Below are positions 47,639-59,862 of a DNA stretch of 64,000 nt, piece by piece. Numbering within the stretch: the first letter of the stretch is position 1; each line of letters begins with the position of its first letter. This DNA is from Euptelea pleiosperma (taxonomy: Eukaryota; Streptophyta; Magnoliopsida; Ranunculales; Eupteleaceae), in assembly GCA_035048495.1 (NCBI GenBank), contig CM068549.1, positions 3,133,059 to 3,197,058 of the forward strand, given 5' to 3'. The notes beneath the pieces were generated by a model. That model saw only the letters and a list, made by a program, of their open reading frames with translations. It ran no database searches and was not told the DNA's origin. The position numbers and the translations under genes were made by a program.

Positions 47639-50600
47639 CTATGGTCTTTTTATGATCTTCCCATCTAACATTTCCAGATGGTATGCACCTCCTTCTCCGA
47701 CCTTTCGGACTCTATACGGACCCTCCCAGTTGGCTGCTAGCTTTCCAGCATTGATCTCCCTAGTGTTTTGAAAAACTTTTCTCAACACTAGGTCTCCCTC
47801 GTTGAACTTTCTGTCTCTGACCTTCTTCTGGTATCCTCTGGATAATCTTCTGTGATAGGCTTCCAATCTGATTCTTGCTTTCTCTCTCCTCTCTTTCACC
47901 ATATCCCTGTCAAATTTCTAAGCCGAGAACCCCATGCCTGTTTCCACTACCAGGTGTCGACTGGTGGAGACGGTTGCCTCTGTTGGGATCACGACTTTCA
48001 TTCCGAATGCTAGGGCAAACGGTGAGTCATCGTAGGACCTTCTAGGCGTTGTCCGATATGCCCATAGGACCCCGTCCAGCTTTTCTGCCCACTTCCCCTT
48101 TTCTCTCTCCAGCCTCTTTTTCAGATTGTCGAGGATGACCTTGTTTGAAGCTTCCGCCTGGCCGTTACCCTGGGGGTACATGGGTGCCGAGAACAGTTGC
48201 TTTACACCAAATTTTGCACAAAACTCAGAGATCTCTCCTTCCTTTGAACTAAGCTCCGTTATCCAAGACCAAAGCGTAGGGGAGCCCGAACCGAGTGATA
48301 ATCCTTTTCCACAAAAATTTCTCCACCTCTTATTCTCGGACTTGCTGCAATGGAACGACCTCTACCCATTTGGTGAAGTAGTCAGTGGCTACTAGTAAGT
48401 ATTGCTTTCTTCCCAGCGCCATTGGCAATGGTCTGACTATGTCCAGACCCCACAAGGAAAATGGCCACGGGCTAGTTATAGAATGGAGGTCCTCAACTGG
48501 GGCGTGGATAGTCCAAGCATGCTTCTGACATCTCTTGCATTTTCTCGCGTATTTCTTCGCGTCATCTTGCATGTAGGGCCAGTAATACCCCTGAGTCCAC
48601 ACTTTATATGCCAGGGATCTCCCTCTTGAGTGGTTCCCGCATTCTCCGTCGTGGATCTCGGCCAAGATCAGCTAGGCCTGCCGAGACATCATGCATCTCA
48701 ACAGCGGTCCTCCTACCGACCTTTGATACAAATCTCCTTCAATGAGTTGATACATTCTGGCCTTTTGCTCGATTTTCCGAGCAGTCCTCCGATTTGGGTC
48801 CCTCCTTCCATCCCTCAAGTACTGGATAATGGGGGCATCCAATTTTCCTTTGCTTCGGGGCCAACCTTCCCAATGTCGATTTCGTCGTAGGCCCCTCCCT
48901 GTCGATTGATGCTAGGATGGGTTGCGAGCTCGATGTCGATCGTTTTGGTCTTGGCTTCTCCCAGCATCGTTGCCACGTAGGCTAGAGCGTTGGCATGTCT
49001 GTTTTTGCCCCTGTTGATGTGGAATAACTCAACCTTCTCAAAATCTCCCATCTTCGTCTAGACAAGCTCTAAATATTTGGCCATGGCCTCGCTCCTGGCC
49101 GCAAACCCCCCATTAACTTGGTTAGCCACCAGTTGTGAATCGCTAGACTATAAGTGATCAAACCTCCAGCTTTTTGGCCATATCCAACCTTGCCACTAGG
49201 GCTTCATATTCGGCTTCATTATTCGATGTCGGGAACCCCAGCTTCTTTGCTAGCTCGATCCTTGTGTTCTCGGGCGTCAAAAAGACTACCCCAATTCCTG
49301 CTCCGCTGCTATTCATCGACCCATCCACGAACAGTCTCCAGCCTATTTTTGGATCCCAAGGGTCTGGTTTGTCCGATTAGCTCGTCTTCTGTGGTTGCCA
49401 GCTCCTCGTCCCAAAATGGGTCTTCTGCGAAGAAGTCGGCAATCGCCTGGCCTTTCTCGGCTGTTCGAGGTCTATACTCGATATCATATTGGCCCAGTGT
49501 CACAACCCATTTCTCTATTCTACCCGACTTCTCACACTACTATCGGGTGTGCCTGGAAATAAGGTCTCAATCTTTGAGCCGAGAATACTAACGCAAGCCC
49601 CACCTTCTCCAACCGAGTGTAGCGGGTCTCAGCATCTAAAAGTGTTTTGCTCAAGAATCTTGGCTTCTCCCGTCCCTCATCTTCTCGGATCAACACCAAG
49701 CTTATCGCGAAATTTGAGAGGAGGTTCTCCCATATATCTTTTCAGACTCTGAAATGCTTTCTCGCACTCCTCCGACCATGTGAAATCATTGTGTTTCCTC
49801 AAAAGGTGGAATAGGGGTCGACATCGGTCGGAGGACTTCAAGATGAATCTGTTAAGCACTGCTATCATGCCCGTGAGCCTCTAGACCTACTTTTTGCTGC
49901 ACAGAAGGAATGTCCTGCAATGCTAGGATCTGGTCGGGGTTTGCCTTAAAGCCCCTTCTAATCACAAGGTACTCGAGGAACTTCCCAGAGGACACTCCGA
50001 ATGAGCATTCTTCTATGTTCAACTTCACCTTATAGTCTCAGAGTGTCTGGAAAGTCGCCCCTAGGTCCCCCTAGGTGTCGGGCTCTCTCTTTGCTCTTTA
50101 CCAACATGTCATTAATGTACACCTCCATTGTGTCTCCCAGTCGGTCTCAGAACATACCCTTTACCAGCCTCTGATATGTCGTCCCGGCATTCTTCACTCC
50201 GAATGGCATCCGAACATAGTAGAACGTGCCTTTGTCTGTGTAAAATGCCATTTTCTACTGGTCTGGTCCGTGCATCAATATCTGGTTGTAGCCGGTGTAC
50301 CCATCCATGAAGGACAAGAGTTTGTATCCGGCCGTTCGATCAACGAGCTCATCCACTCTCGGCATGATATAATTGTCCTTTGGCCAAACTTTGTTTAAAT
50401 CTGTGAAATCGATGCAGACTTAGACTTTCCCACTCTTTTTCGACACCGCCACAATGTTTGTGATCCACTTGGGGCATTTGACTTCCCAGATTATCCCGGC
50501 CTCGGCCAGCCTATCGACCTCCTCAGACATGGCCTTGGCTAGCCGAAGTGAGATTCTTTGAAGTTTCTGCTACACAGGCGGAGCTCCTTCCCTGATTCTC

Positions 50601-50913
50601 AGCTGGTGGGTCGCTACCTTCGGGCTGATGCTTGGCATGTCTTTCATGGACCAAGCGAAAATGTCACTGTTCTTTCCCAAAAAGGATGTCAATTCCCGCT
50701 TCTCTTCTCAGCTCAATTCTAAGCCGATGTAAACGAATTTCTTCTCTCCATCAGCTCCCAGCTCGATGGGCTCTACTTCCTCTACGGTCTTTCTTCCCTT
50801 TTCGACTTCTTCCTCAGGGAGGGCCTACTGTAGTTGCTATTGGTCGGCAGAGCCGACTCCTTCTTTTTGTTTCCTTTCTTCGGTTGGCATCTTTGATCAT
50901 AATCATCTGGCAT
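47639..50913 (-). pseudogene. pol remnant of the Tat-like element (RT, RNase H, integrase)
   Basis: Decayed Ty3/gypsy pol on the minus strand in the order RT (about 50640-49680), RNase H (about 49503-48815), integrase (48665-47639). RT: a WPKDNYIMPRVDELVD-like segment is readable across a frameshift; the catalytic YxDD box reads YIND (about 50101-50112), so it is inactive. RNase H: YDIEYRPRTAEKGQAIADF and LFHINRGKNRHANALA. Integrase: zinc-finger part CKRCQKHA, then WGLDIVRPLP and NGQAEASNKVILDNLK, and C-terminal LAANWEGPYRV. Domain order and wording fit Ogre/Tat elements. The 5' part is missing because another element is inserted at 50914. Confidence 0.85.
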
Positions 50914-52720
50914 TGAATGTAGGATTTTTCCGCGTCGTTGGTTACGGAAACCCTAACTTCAACACATTTTTAATTTATCCGAGACATTTAACCTGTAAAA
51001 TGGGCAATTTTGCATAGTGGCTCGTGTCGGATGTCGATCCGCTCTCGGGGTTAGAGAACGCACAATTCAAACACATGAAATGACGGATTTTTCAAAGAAA
51101 TTGCTACTGAGAAATATGGAGAGGTGAGAATGGTGATCGATTTAAAACATATGTTGGTGATTTTTAGAGAGAAGATGGTAGATATATGAAAGCAGGAAAA
51201 TAACAATGCAAGATAATTAATGAAAATAACAAAACTATTCAAGAAAGAAAACAACTAAATGGAAGATGACAAAATCTACTTTATAAAAAAAATAAACCAA
51301 AGATTACAATGTTTGCATTAAAATTAATAAACTAAGAAAGAAAAATACCAACTAATGAAACAAAATAACTAGAGAGGGAAGGTTTTAGAGGGAGAAAAGA
51401 GGATCTAGGGAGAGAAAATAAAGTAATGAAAGCTCTAGAGATAGAAACTAGGAATGTAGAGAGAGAAAGAAGAAAATAAGAAGAGAGAGAGAGAGAGAAA
51501 AAAAAAAAAAAAACCTTACCATGGACTTACCTGGAGATGAAGAATCGGCATTAAAGGAGGCTGCATGTTGCAATGCCAAGGGAATAGGGATCGGATCAAT
51601 GAGGATAGGCCATGGAGCTTGCTTGATGGGGGTTGTAGGGAGAAGGATGGCAAAGTTTGGCTACACGTTGACAACAAATGGAGAAGAGAATAATAACAGC
51701 AAGGAGAGGAGCAGCATGTGAAGGTTTAACCTTGGGAAAAGGATGATCGTAGATCTGCCGTGATGAGGTGTAGCCTGGGGTGTTAAGGCGGCGGTGCCGG
51801 TCACATGGAGGAGTTGCCGGTTGATGATGGTGACCAGCAGGTAGGCGTCCCTCCTTTCCTCCTCTTCTTCTCCTCTTTATTTTCTTTTTTTTTTTCTTTG
51901 GAGAGGGTGGCAGAAATGGGCGGTGAGTTGCAACGGTGAAGAATTGTGAACTTTCTGGGTTCGGTGGTTGCAGGTGCGCTATCGTTGATGATAGCAGCAA
52001 CCGTGATTTGTGGCAGTGAATGGAGGAGCAGGCGGTGTAAGTTGGTTGTGGCTGGTGAGAGAAGACCATAGCAGCAACTTGTTACACAGCCTCACAGGGA
52101 GGAGATCGCAGGTGGTGGTGCTGCAAGGGGGCACCGGTGGAGGGCTGAGTGGTGTTGCAGGCGGTGAAGGATTGTGAACTTTCTGGGTTCGGTGGTTGCA
52201 GGTGCGCTATCGGCTTGAAGATGAAAGGAATGGGGGCGGCTAGGTTGATGGGTTCGCTGTCGTGGCTTTTGGAGATGGTGCACGGCGTTGAAAGCTGGTG
52301 GCTGACAGTGGTGGAAGGGGGCAGCAGCAAGGAGGCGATGTGAGCAGCAGGCGGTGGTGCATTCCGGGCTGCAACCCGTGGGCGGCAACAAGAGTTGCAG
52401 ATCTACAACTTCTCAAGTTGCAGATCGGTAGTGAGATAGGAGTTCAGAGAGGAGATGAAAGAGAGAAGAGAAGGGGGGGGGCGAGCTGGGAAAGAAGGAG
52501 ATGTTGCTGGCCGGAGTTGCAGGCTGCAACTCCGGTGATAGAGATGAAGAGAAGATGAAGAAGGAGATGGCGAAGCGGGAGGAGAACGGCCAAGAGAAAG
52601 GGAAAAAGGGGCAGGAAATTCTTGGGGAGAGAAAGGAGGGGATTAGGGTTCGAACGAACCCTTCTCCTCCCTCTTATAAAGCTCCATATTTCCTTTAATG
52701 GAAATAGGGTATTTTTTTAA

Positions 52721-52779
<59 letters not shown>

Positions 52780-53734
52780 TAAGTAAAATGCTACTTTTTC
52801 TTGGGGAATGTCCCCATTTAGTGGACCCCCCATTTTTTTAAAATTTAATTAAAATTCTTTGGAAATTCACGGGGTCCACTAACTGGTCGGACAGCGGGTC
52901 GGTGATGATGGGCCCGGCTACTGGCCCACATGGATTTGTGATGTCCATTGTCTCACAAGATGATGTGACAGACGGTCTGATGGCGATCGGATGGATGGTG
53001 ACTTGATTGGGACTCAGATTGGTGGATCGACGGATCTAGAGAGATCCAACGGTCCGCTGGAAGATCCAACGGTCAGAAAGCTAAGGGAGATGAGATAGAG
53101 CTGATGGGCAGGAGTTCTGGGGTTAGGTCAGTAGATTCGAGGACCGAGAGATGAAGAGAGAGAGAGAATAAGGAGAGATGAGAGAGAAAATATCAGAAAA
53201 TAGAGAGAAAAGCACTGGCGGAGGGTCTGGAACCCTGGTCTTCACTGTGACCATCCTCACGCTTCTCCAGTAGAGTCGACTATCATTCTTTGCTGACTCA
53301 TGTGGCTTTAAACGCTTTGGTCCGTCTCTTGGTCATTGGCTCTCCTACTCTCTTCGTTCTTTGGGCCGGCTTTTTGGTCCTCTTATTCAGCCCATATTTG
53401 GCCCATATCTTCTAGTCATAGCATGTGGGCTCTTTAAGCTTTGATAATGGGCTTTCATGATCGATTTGGGCCCACAAGTCTCGAGAATCGTCCCATCGGG
53501 GTTTCCTGCGACAGAAGAAGCGCGTAATGAAACTTTATCAGAACGGCTTAATATTTAGACTTCCAAAAATGTGTTTAATGCATGCAAATATACCATTTCG
53601 TCCAGAAAAGTGTGTTCTACGCAACAGAAGAGACTATTACGTAGAAAAGTAGATAAATAGAGCATTTTACGTAGGAGAATGCAATAACGCTAAAAGGATA
53701 ATTGCTTAAAATAAGCACTTTTGAGCGAATATCA
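50914..53734 (-). mobile_element. LTR-X copy F, 3' LTR of the Athila/Tat-type element
   Basis: A 2821-bp LTR on the minus strand (plus-strand edges TGAATGTAGGA at 50914 and GCGAATATCA at 53734). Unlike A, D, E and G, its two flanks do not repeat. The left flank is Tat-like pol (GGCAT), while the right flank is a polypurine tract followed by retroelement 3' region. It is therefore the 3' LTR of the element whose integrase lies at 55689-57088. Contains an AT run (about 52724-52762), an imperfect TATA-side palindrome and a CCGGAGTTGCAG palindrome with a one-base centre (52511-52535). Confidence 0.9.
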
Positions 53735-53750
53735 CAACCCCCAACCAGCA
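53735..53750 (-). other. Polypurine tract before LTR F
   Basis: Minus-strand TGCTGGTTGGGGGTTG directly before the LTR start TGATATTCGC. It confirms that the internal region lies to the right and that F is a 3' LTR. Confidence 0.75.
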
Positions 53751-55688
53751 TATTGCCAGTCCTTGGCAATTAGTGCGAAATAAATGAGCTTAAAAGGGCT
53801 CTGCACATGCTGCACACTTTTTCATATTAGCTCAGGGAAAACATCGTTCGTCAAATAATTGAATGGATGCAAAAACAGTTACATGCTAGCGAAGAGTTTG
53901 AAAGTTTTGGCAAGACTACAGACTAATAATCATGACCCAGAATAGTCAGACTCTGCGTGTGTGTGTGCTCAACATTCTCATCATCCGACAGTAAAGATTT
54001 CCAGATCACCTCTAAGTTTTTCTGCCTCGACCTCAAATCTCACATGTTTAGCACTCAGAATAGAATCACACAAGAAGGGTTTTCTTCTTTTCTCTCAATT
54101 TATATGTGAGGAGATGTATTTAATATAAAGAGGCAAAAGATCTCACATATGTTTTATTTGAAGGAAGGACATCTTTAACAGAAGAAGATCTCATGATTGG
54201 AATACCACTTCACTCGGGAACGTCAGATCAAACTCTATAGCTTCTCTTTCTCCAATCTCCACATTTTATGATCGTGCTATCCTAGAATCAAGTAGGACTT
54301 TCCTGGGTTGTAATGAGGCTTAGGTCAGGTGTAGAGAGATAAAGGAATACAGGATTTCAAAGATCTTGAGAGGATATTGCCCTTTTCTTGAATTTTTCCT
54401 GCGACGTAACACCATTATCTGGTTCTTTTTCCTTTTTTCGTATTTTTCTCTTTTTCTTGATATTTCTGAGACTGCTCAATTTCTTTTCAGCTCTTCTTCA
54501 TACTTTCTTTCTATATTTTGTTTTTGGCTTGAACCACTTTCTTTTCCTTTTGATTCTTCTTCTTTACTTTTCTTTTTCACGGTACACCCACATCAGTTAT
54601 TCTTTTGTCCATCTCAAAATAAGGGTAACCAGTCATGTTTCGTAGCTGGACTGGATTTTAGGTTGATGGGTTTGCAAATAAAAGGCTTTTATAGAACGGC
54701 TCAAGGGGTTTCTAGTGAAGTATAATTCAGGTGAGTAAAAAGGCTGAATGGTTCGGAAAAAATGGCCTAAATCATTTTCTAGGGTTTGCACTATCATGTA
54801 TACTGTCTTGATTGGATACAGAGAAAGTTCTGTCGTAGTAATCCAATGTTGATGTCGTTCCGAGTTTTATGATCGAAGCAAAAGATAATGAGATCTCTCA
54901 ACGAATATTGCGGGCATGAAGAATAGTGAGTCATCTTGTGACTCAGGATTATTGTATAACTCTCTGAAATGATTAAAGGCTCGAAAGCTCACTGGGTTAG
55001 GTCTCCACAATTATTCTCACAGGATCTCTAGAGTTTCAAAACTTAGGATGACTCTGATGTTGATAGTGTACAATTGTGCCAAATCTGAGTTTTTCTGAGT
55101 TTTCAAACCTGCTGTAGTCACGCCTGACTTGACTCGACGCTAACTTTAAACAAAAATTGACATCCTCAATACTGACTTAACGAAGGTTTTTAGCTAATCA
55201 AAGTCAGGGTATTTGACACATTTTTGAAATTCTAGAAAACTTTTGGAGAACATCGGAAATCACCCCAAAAATGAGTTTTTTTTTTTTTTATTTTTTTTTT
55301 ATTTTTATTTTTATTTTTATTTATTTATTTTTTTTTTAGAGACATGAGTTTTGGTAAATACCCACCCCCAACCAAAATACAGCACCGTCCTCGGTGCTCA
55401 TGACCGGGACATAAAATGATGAAAAATCGGTGATGATGATGCAAAGGATCAGGGAGGATGTTACCAAGTTAGCAGAGACTCGACAGTGAGTGATACCTGA
55501 TGATCGGAAGAATGAATGTACCTGTATTTCCAAAGATATAACAATAATAACAAATGCATGAGACTCATGTACTCTAGGAATACCGGAATTGCCTTTCCGA
55601 AAGCGCTAAGTTTTATGTCTTCAACCAGACATGACGGGGGTGACAGGCACCCCCAACCAAGTTGGAGCATAGGAGACTGAGTGGATCA
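53751..55688 (-). other. 3' untranslated region of the Athila/Tat-type element
   Basis: About 1.9 kb between the integrase stop and the polypurine tract, without a credible ORF. The first ~480 bp (55680 down to 55200) match 63530-64000 in inverted orientation, including GGTTGGGGGT, a CGCTTTCGGAAAGGCAATTC block, CACCGAGGACGGTGCT and an A-rich run of variable length. No env-like ORF is visible. Confidence 0.75.
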
Positions 55689-57088
55689 TCAGTCGACATA
55701 AACAGGATCGATGAGATCAATTTCAAAAGTCTGAATGAACGACACATCAAGTTCATGGAATTGCTTAAGACGCTGACCATTGACCTGGAATGAGGAGTGA
55801 TCCTTGGGATCCTCAATAGTGATTGCCCTGAAGGGTGTGACTGCTGTGACCGTATAAGGACCGGTCCACCTAGATTTCAGTTTCCCAGGGAAGAGATTGA
55901 GACGAGAATTATAAAGAAGGACCTTCTGTCCTGGATGGAACTCTTTTCTGAGGATGCTCTTGTCATGTATCCACTTCATTTTGGCTTTGTAATTCTTGGA
56001 CAAGTTGTAGGCATCATTTCTGAGTTCTTCTAACTCATTCATTTGAAGTTTCCGCTCCTCCCCTGCGGAGTCTAGGTCAAAGTTGAGCTTCTTAATGGCC
56101 CACAGGGCACGATGTTCAATCTCTACCGGAAGATGACAGGGTTTCCCAAAGACCAGACGATAGGGAGACATATTGAGTGGGGTCTTGTAGGCGGTTCTGT
56201 ATGCCCATAAAGCATCAGTGAGACGAGTAGACCAGTCTTTACGTGTGGTATTGACTGTCTTCTCCAAGATCTGCTTGATCTGACGATTAGAAACCTCCAC
56301 TTGACCACTAGTCTGCGGATGATAAGCTAGGGCAACCTTGTGGGTTACCCCATACTTTTTCATTAATTTCTCGAATATCCTATTGCAGAAATGGGTGCCC
56401 CCATCACTAATGATGGCCTTAGGGGCACCAAATCGGGCGAAGATGAACTCCTTTAGGAATTTGACCACTACTTTGTGGTCATTGGTCTTGGTGGGAATGG
56501 CTTCTATCCATTTGGATACATAGTCTACCGCAAGGAGAATGTACTCAAAACCATAGGAAACGGGGAAGGGGCCCATGAAGTCGATGCCCCAGATGTCAAA
56601 TATTTCATCGACCTGGATGGGAGTGAGGGGCATCATGTTCCTCTGGGAGATGCGGCCTAGATGCTGGCAATTAGGACAGGTTTTGCAGTAGATATGGGCA
56701 TCTTTAAATAGTGTAGGCCAGTAGAATCCGCATTGCAGAACTTTTTCTGCAGTTTTCTTAGTACTGTAATGACCACCACAAGGTTGGTCATGACACGAGG
56801 ACAAGATATTGAGTTGGTCCGACTCAGGGACACAGAGACGAATGATCTGGTCAGGACAGTATTTATACAAATAAGGGTCATCCCAAGAGTAGTACTTAAC
56901 TCTTGCTAGGAATTGGCTTTTGTCCTGTTTTGACCAGTGTGAAGGCATTTCTTCGGTGACAAGGTAGTTGACCATGTTCGCATACCAAGGATTAACAGAA
57001 ATGGCGAACAGTTGTTCATCTGGAAAGGTCTCAGGGATGGGCTGGGTGTCGAAGGATGACTTTAAAGTCAGTCTAGACAAGTGATCAG
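55689..57088 (-). pseudogene. Integrase end of Athila/Tat-type Ty3/gypsy pol, 5'-truncated
   Basis: 463 codons are open on the minus strand, without stops, ending at 55689. Numbered from the frame start at 57080: an RNase H/integrase linker with [10 protein letters not shown]; the zinc finger H97, H104, C135, C138; the DDE core D167 (WGIDFMGPF), D226 (ISDGGTHF) and E262 (VEVSN), giving DX35[20 protein letters not shown]; then the GPY-type C-terminus ([11 protein letters not shown]). The words match plant Athila/Tat pol. Before 57080 the frame reads DHLSRL, a normal RNase H end, and is cut at 57088 by LTR H. This part looks recently active, but the gene is broken. Reverse transcriptase and gag should lie beyond the window. 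Confidence 0.9.
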
Positions 57089-58049
57089 TGATATTCGCTC
57101 AAAAGTGCTTATTTTAAGCAATTATCCTTTTAGCGTTATCGCATTCTCCTACGTAAAAATACTCTATTTATCTACTTTTCTACGTAAGAGTCTCTTGTGT
57201 TGCGTAGAACACACTTTTCTGGACGAAATGGTATATTTGCATGCATTAAACACATTTTCGGAAGTCTAGATATGAAGTCATTCTGATAGAGTCTCATTAC
57301 GCGCTTCTTCTGTCGCAGGAAACCCCGATGGGACGATTCTCGAGACTTGTGGGCCCAAATTGATCATGAAAGCCCATTATCAAAGCTTAAAGAGCCCACA
57401 TGCTATGACTAGAAGATATGGGCCAAATATGGGCTGAATAAGAGGACCAAAAAGCCGGCCCAAAGAACGAAGAGAGCAGGAGAGCCAATGACCAAGAGAC
57501 GGACCAAAGCGTTTAAAGCCACATGAGTCAGCAAGGAATGATAGTCGACTCTACTGGAGAAGCGTGAGGATGGTCACAGTGAAGACCAGGGTTCCAGACC
57601 CTCCGCCAGTGCTTTTTTCCATTTTTTTTGATACTTTTTCTCTCATCTCTTCTTATTCTCTCTCTCTCTTCATCTCTCGATCCTCGAATCTACTGACCTA
57701 ACCCCAGAACTCCTACCCATCGGCTCTATCTCATCTCCCTTAGCTTTCTGACCGTTGGATCTTCCATCGGACCGTGGATCTTCAATCGGACCGTTGGATC
57801 TCTCTAGATCCGTCGATCTACCAATCTGGGTCCCAATCAAGTCACCATCCATCCGATCGCCTTCAGAATGCCTGTCACATCATCTTGTGAGACGATGGAC
57901 ATCATCAGTCCATGTGGGCCAGTAGCCGGGCCCATCATCATCGACCCGCTGTCCGACCAGTTAGTGGACCCCGCGAATTTCAAAAATAATTTTAATTAAA
58001 TGGGGGGTCCACTAATTGGAGAGATTCCCCATAGAAAAGTAGGTTTTTA

Positions 58050-58084
<35 letters not shown>

Positions 58085-59843
58085 ATATTTAAAAATTATT
58101 TTTCTTATTTTTTTTATTCAAAAAATCCCCTATTTCCATTAAAGGAAATAGGGAAGCTTTAAAAGGAGAAGGATAGGGGTTCGTTCGAACCCTAATCCCT
58201 CTCCCCTTTCCTCCTCTCCTTCCCCAAAATCGTTCCCTACATTTTCCTCTCCTCCTTCTCCTTCTTTTCCTTTCTTTCTTCTTCTTCCTTTCTTCTTCTT
58301 CATCTTCTTCTTTTCCGGCGAGAACCTGCAACTCCGGCAGGTTCATCTTCCACGCCTTCTTCTTCTCTTCCGCCCTTCTCCTCTTCTATCTCACCACCAT
58401 CACCACACCACGAACCGTCATCCCCTTCTCCTTTTTCTTTCTTCTTCTTCTTCTTTTTCTTCTTCTTCTTCTTCTTTGCTTCCGCCGGAGTTGCAGGCCT
58501 GCAACTCCGGCCGTTCTTCTTTTCACTTCTCCCCCACGGCTTACCCCCTCGCCTGCCATGCTGAACGACCTTCGTTTTGCCTCCACCTGCTAGGATGCCT
58601 GCTGCTGCTCGTGCAGCACCGTTGCTGCTCCGCCCAACTCCTCCTTCACGTTGCTCCACCGTCCAACGCCGGCAACACCACCACCGCACAGCTACCTCCA
58701 TTACCGCCTCTGCTCCACCGCCTCACCACGACCTGCAACGCTGAGTTGCAGGCCTGCTTCTCCAAGACGTTGACGTTCAAAAAAATAAAAAAAGAAAAAA
58801 AGAAAGAAAAGAGATAAGAGAAGAAGAAGAGGAGAAGAGGAACGCCTACCTGCTGTTCCTCTTCACCTCGATCAGCACCTCCGTCAGCCACCACCACCAT
58901 CTTCAGCCATCTCATCGTCTTCCAAATCTGCATCCTCTGTAGCAGCAAGCGTCCACCACACCACGGCCTGCAATCTCCCCCCAACCATCACGCCTCTCAC
59001 CTTCTCAATGCCGTGGAGAATCCAGCAACTCCACGCCATGAACCTTGCTGCCCCACCACCTTATTCGCATAGGTTACAGACCAACCTGCGCTTTTCCATC
59101 TGCTGGTTTGGACTGCAATCACTCTCACTTTGATGCAAACCGGCTCATCCCCTCCATCAACACCTCGCAACCAGCACCTTTACATGCACCCCACACATGT
59201 GCAAGATCCACGTGGCTGATGCAAACATTTGGTAAGTCTAAGGTATAGTTCCTCTCTCATCCCTTTTCTCTCACTCTCTCTCTCTAAGTTTTTTTTTATC
59301 TCTCTAGATTTCTCTTTCCCTCTCTAAATCTCACTTTTTCTCTCCTCCCTTAGTTTCTCTCTCTAGTTCTCTCTAGCGTTCTCTCTCCTACTTCTCTTTC
59401 TCTCTCTAGAAATCTCATTCTCTTCCTTTTTCTCTCTCATCTATTTTAGTATTTTTTTTTATTGCTTTCCAGTTGATTAATTGTTTTATCATAGTTTAAG
59501 ATTTATCTAAGCATTGTAATGAATTTTGATGTTATGAAAGTTCTTCGGAGTTATTTGGATATTTCGCCTCTTGTTCATTAATATTGTAGTTCATGGTTTG
59601 CAGCAATCAACTCAAAAGAATGTTTTCAATACCTAACTCTCCACCACTCTCACCTCTCCATAGTTCTGATAAAAATTCGTCATTTTATGTTCTTGGTTGC
59701 ACGAACTAACCCCGAGTGCGGATCGACATCCGACACTTCCCACTGTGCAAATTGTTTAAATCTTGTAGGAATCTCGGATAAATTACAAATCTTGTTGATT
59801 CTAGGGTTTCCGTAACCAACGACGCGGAAAAACCCTACTTTCA
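57089..59843 (+). mobile_element. LTR-X copy H, 5' LTR of the plus-strand element
   Basis: A 2755-bp LTR starting TGATATTCGCTC and ending CCCTACTTTCA, followed two bases later by a primer binding site, so it is a 5' LTR. The target duplication on this side should be ATCAG (57084-57088); the partner lies outside the window. Contains a long A run (about 58053-58082), the TATA-side palindrome 58128-58153 with a weaker box GCTTTAAAAGG, a 28-bp perfect CCGGAGTTGCAGG palindrome (58484-58511), CTT-rich microsatellites and the conserved end block. Confidence 0.92.
58484..58511. repeat. 28-bp perfect palindrome in LTR H
   Basis: Half-site GCCGGAGTTGCAGG followed directly by its reverse complement. 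It is the longest member of a set found at 2822-2843, 5670-5694, 8584-8607, 11398-11424, 41049-41075 and 52511-52535. Confidence 0.95.
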
Positions 59844-59845
59844 AA

Positions 59846-59862
59846 TGGCGCCGCTGCCGCTC
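59846..59862 (+). other. Primer binding site, tRNA-Asp type
   Basis: TGGCGCCGCTGCCG starts two bases after the LTR. It fits, with one change, the complement of the 3' end of plant tRNA-Asp used by Athila and related gypsy elements to prime minus-strand synthesis. Confidence 0.8.

Noticed and set aside
54366..54725. 119-codon plus-strand frame rich in Phe and Leu
   Set aside because: T-rich sequence antisense to the retroelement 3' region, with no start context or domain.
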